A stretch of 64,000 nt of DNA from Setophaga petechia (taxonomy: Eukaryota > Chordata > Aves > Passeriformes > Parulidae). The position numbers and the translations under genes are program-made. Positions 61,350 to 64,000 of the stretch are shown piece by piece (the first letter of the stretch is position 1; each line of letters starts with the position of its first letter). Below the pieces are notes generated by a model. That model ran no database searches. It was given only the letters and a program-made list of their open reading frames with translations, and was not told the DNA's origin. The stretch lies in contig JANCRA010000006.1 of NCBI GenBank assembly GCA_024362935.1, forward strand, positions 36,263,924-36,327,923, written 5' to 3'.

Positions 61350-61411
61350 AGTTTCTTGACACAAGAAAAAGAAAGTTGTCTAAGACGCCTTCCTTTCAAG
61401 TATTAATGTGA
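61126..61411. repeat. Hybrid zeta monomer with GAGTTTCTTGACAC right end
   Basis: The left and middle follow the zeta type at 54265-54550, including TCGTATTCTAG and GTTGAACAG. At 61350 it switches from the expected GTGTTCTGTAACAAG to GAGTTTCTTGACACAAG, a slightly altered form of the beta/gamma right end. This combination occurs once in the window and marks the right end of the 6861-bp match. Confidence 0.82.
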
Positions 61412-61983
61412 AGGGAAAGGCAAGAGAGTGGGAAAGTACTGTTTTCTAGCACTTTGAGAGCTGCTAACACAATCCCAGTGCTGTGTACCAATTAACTTGT
61501 CACTGCACTGCAGTAAGTGTTTCTTGTCACCTACATCTGAGCAAATAGCTTTTTCACTTTGTCTCGCAAGGGGAAAACGTTGCTGCTCACTAAACAACTT
61601 CCATCGTGTTGTAGATGTTGCACAGAGGGCTGCAGTGTGTTTTGCAAAATGTAAAAGAAAGTTGTCTAAGACGCCTTCCTTTCAAGTATTAATGTGAAGG
61701 GAAAGGCAAGAGAGTGGGAAAGTACTGTTTTCTAGCACTTTGCAAGCTGCTAACACAATCCCAGTTCTGTGTAGCAATTAGCTGTTCAGTGCACGGCAGT
61801 AAGTGTTTCTTGTCACCTACATCTAAGCAAAAAGCTTTTTCACTATGTCTCGCAAGGAGAAAACCTTCCTGCTCACTAAACAACTTCCATCGTGTTGTAG
61901 ATGTTGCAGAGAGGGCTGCAGAGTTTTTTGACATAAGAAAAAGAAAGTTGTCTAAGACGCCTTCCTTTCAAGTATTAATGTGA

Positions 61984-62555
61984 AGGGAAAGGCAAGAGAG
62001 TGGGAAAGTACTGTTTTCTAGAACTTTGCAGGCTGCTAACACAATCGCAGTGCTGTGTAGCAGTTAGCTTTTCAGTGCACTGCAGTAAGTGTTTCTTGTC
62101 ACCTACATCTAAGCAAATAGCTTTTTCACTATGTCTCGCAAGGAGAAAACCTTCCTGCTCACTAAACAACTTCCATCGTGTTGTAGATGTTGCAGAGAGG
62201 GCTGCAGAGTTTTTTGACACAAGAAAAAGAAAGTTGTCTAAGATGCCTTCCTTTCAAGTATTAATGTGAAGGGAAAGGCAAGAGAGTGGGAAAGTACTGT
62301 TTTCTAGCACTTTGCAAGCTGCTAACACAGTACTAGTGCTGTGGAGCAGATAGCTGTTCAGTGCACTGCAGTAAGTGTTTCTTGTCACCTACATCTAAGC
62401 AAATAGCTTTTTCACTATGTCTCGCAAGGAGAAAACCTTCCTGGTCACTAAACAACTTCCATCGTGTTGTAGATGTTGCAGAGAGGGCTGCAGAGTTTTT
62501 TGACACAAGAAAAAGAAAGTTGTCTAAGATGCCTTCCTTTCAAGTATTAATGTGA
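61984..62555. repeat. Two-monomer string otherwise seen only at 1098-1669
   Basis: The first monomer joins a GCTTTTCAGTGCAC left end to an AACTTCC/GAGTTTTTTG right end; relatives elsewhere (11673, 18533, 21962, 58553) have the ATCTCC right end instead. It is followed by a delta monomer, as at 1098-1669, with a spacing of 60886 (213 monomers). The preceding beta monomers (61698 and 812) also agree. Confidence 0.65.
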
Positions 62556-64000
62556 AGTGAAAGGCAAGAGAGTGGGAAAGTACTGTTTTCTAGCACTTTG
62601 CAGGCTGCTAACACAATCCCAGTGCTGTGTAGCAGTTAGCTTTTGAATGCACTGCAGTAAGTGTTTCTTGTCACCTACATCTAAGCAAATATCTTTTTCA
62701 CTATGTCTCGCAAGGAGAAAACCTTCTTGCTCACTAAACATCTCCTATCGTATTCTAGAAGTTGAACAGAGGGCTGCAGTGTGTTCTGTAACAAGAAAAA
62801 GAAAGTTGTCTAAGACGCCTTCCTTTCAAGTATTAATGTGAAGGGAAAGGCAAGAGAGTGGGAAAGTACTGTTTTCTAGCACTTTGCAAGCTGCTAACAC
62901 AATCGCAGTGCTGTGTAGCAATTACCTTGTCAGTGCACGGCAGTAAGTGTTTCTTGATACCTACATCTGAGCAAATAGCTTTTTCACTTTGTCTCGCAAG
63001 GGGAAAACGTTGCTGCTCACTAAACAACTTCCATCGTGTTGTAGAAGTTGCACAGAGGGCTGCAGTGTGTTTTGCAAAATGTAAAAGAAAGTTGTCTAAG
63101 ACGCCTTCCTTTCAAGTATTAATGTGAAGGGAAAGGCAAGAGAGTGGGAAAGTACTGTTTTCTAGCACTTTGAGAGCTGCTAACACAATCCCAGTGCTGT
63201 GTACCAATTAACTTGTCACTGCACTGCAGTAAGGGTTTCTTGTCACCTACATCTGAGCAAATAGCTTTTTCACTTTGTCTCGCAAGGGGAAAACGTTGCT
63301 GCTCACTAAACAACTTCCATCGTGTTGTAGAAGTTGCACAGAGGGCTGCAGTGTGTTTTGCAAAATGTAAAAGAAAGTTGTCTAAGACGCCTTCCTTTCA
63401 AGTATTAATGTGAAGGGAAAGGCAAGAGAGTGGGAAAGTATTGTTTTCTAGCACTTTGCAAGCTGCTAACACAATCCCAGTTCTGTGTAGCAATTAGCTG
63501 TTCAGTGCACTGCAGTAAGTGTTTCTTGTCACCTACATCTAAGCAAATAGCTTTTTCAGTATGTCTCGCAAGGAGAAAACCTTCCTGCTCACTAAACAAC
63601 TTTCATCGTGTTGTAGATGTTGCAGAGAGGGCTGCAGAGTTTTTTGACACAAGAAAAAGAAAGTTGTCTAAGACGCCTTCCTTTCAAGTATTAATGTGAA
63701 GGGAAAGGCAAGAGAGTGGGAAAGTACTGTTTTCTAGCACTTTGCAGGCTGCTAACACAATCGCAGTGCTGTGGAGCAGTTAGCTGTTCAGTGCACTGCA
63801 GTAAGTGTTTCTTGTCACCTACATCTAAGCAAAAAGTATTTTCACAATGTCTCGCAAGGAGAAAACCTTCCTGCTCACTTAGCAACTTCCATCGTGTTGT
63901 AGATGTTGCAGAGAGGGCTGCAGAGTTTTTTGACACAAGAAAAAGAAAGTTGTCTAAGATGCCTTCCTTTCAAGTATTAATGTGAAGGGAAAGGCAAGAG

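Larger units (their letters stand above)
1..64000. repeat. Satellite array, 286-bp monomer, 223 complete copies plus two partial ends
   Basis: Every part of the window is the same repeat in the same orientation. Fixed landmarks recur every 286 or 285 bases: ATGTGAAGGGAAAGG, then AAAGTACTG, GCTGCTAACACA, a first CTGCAG, AGCAAAT, TTTTCAC, a second CTGCAG and GACGCCTTCC. Monomer ends at 240 and 63985 enclose 223 units, 190 of 286 bp and 33 of 285 bp. No inserted element, inversion or unique sequence interrupts it. Base composition is near 40% G+C with few CpG, by hand count of the 241-526 monomer. Long homogeneous arrays with higher-order structure are typical of centromeric or pericentromeric satellites. 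That location is inferred, since no flanking sequence is visible. I do not recognise the family. Confidence 0.98.

Noticed and set aside
1..64000. CRISPR array
   Set aside because: The units are continuous tandem repeats with no separate unique spacers, and 286 bp is far above CRISPR repeat size.
1..64000. Alpha satellite or another well-known named satellite
   Set aside because: The 286-bp period and the sequence do not match the 171-bp primate alphoid or other satellites I know. I therefore give no family name.
1..64000. SINE-type or tRNA-derived origin with RNA polymerase III boxes
   Set aside because: I found no GGTTCGANTCC-like B box, no poly-A tail and no target-site duplications around monomers.
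1..64000. Telomere repeats, transposon insertions or inverted monomers
   Set aside because: No TTAGGG runs, no foreign segment and no reversed monomer were seen. The length arithmetic (223 monomers with 33 one-base deletions) leaves no room for an insertion.

Overview
The whole 64 kb window is a single, uninterrupted satellite DNA array. One monomer of 286 bp (285 bp in some copies) repeats head to tail in one orientation from the first base to the last. Using the conserved end of the monomer (ATGTGA followed by AGGGAAAGG), I place monomer ends at 240 and 63985. Exactly 223 complete monomers fit between them, and the distance (63745 bp) equals 223 x 286 minus 33. I can list 33 monomers that are one base short, so the count closes with no other length class needed. 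A partial monomer lies at each end. I see no protein-coding gene, RNA gene, transposon, inversion, telomere repeat or unique sequence in the window.

The sequence looks eukaryotic. One monomer counted by hand (241-526) is about 40% G+C and has only 3 CpG, roughly a quarter of expectation. Several CpG sites vary as CpG/TpG or CpG/CpA between copies, as methylation decay would produce. This suggests a vertebrate or another methylating genome, and a centromeric or other heterochromatic location, but I do not recognise the satellite family and cannot name the species.

Layout: monomers fall into about seven recurrent subtypes built by shuffling a few left, middle and right modules. On top of this is irregular, nested higher-order structure. 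From 1 to about 7.1 kb lies a more diverged stretch that aligns piecewise with 18.8-25.4 kb. From 7.06 to 19.93 kb a 21-monomer (6.0 kb) segment occurs twice at a spacing of 6860 bp, and each copy contains an internal 1143 bp (4-monomer) duplication. Part of the second copy and its left flank recurs at 25.0-28.4 kb. From 26.2 to 45.3 kb a 33-monomer unit (9433/9434 bp) is present twice in tandem. From 32.5 to 58.3 kb a 45-monomer unit (12864 bp), which contains the join between the two 9.43 kb units, is present twice in tandem. From 57.4 to 61.35 kb comes a further copy of 50.6-54.5 kb, with patches that look like gene conversion. The last 2.6 kb is a mosaic of older-looking monomers, including a three-monomer string otherwise seen only at 0.8-1.7 kb.

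The many short open frames on both strands are by-products of the repeat. Those examined begin at GTG or TTG, the monomer length is not a multiple of three, and single-base deletions are tolerated. The real content of the window is its record of recent segmental amplification and conversion inside a satellite. A misassembly of near-identical blocks is the main alternative explanation for the largest duplications.
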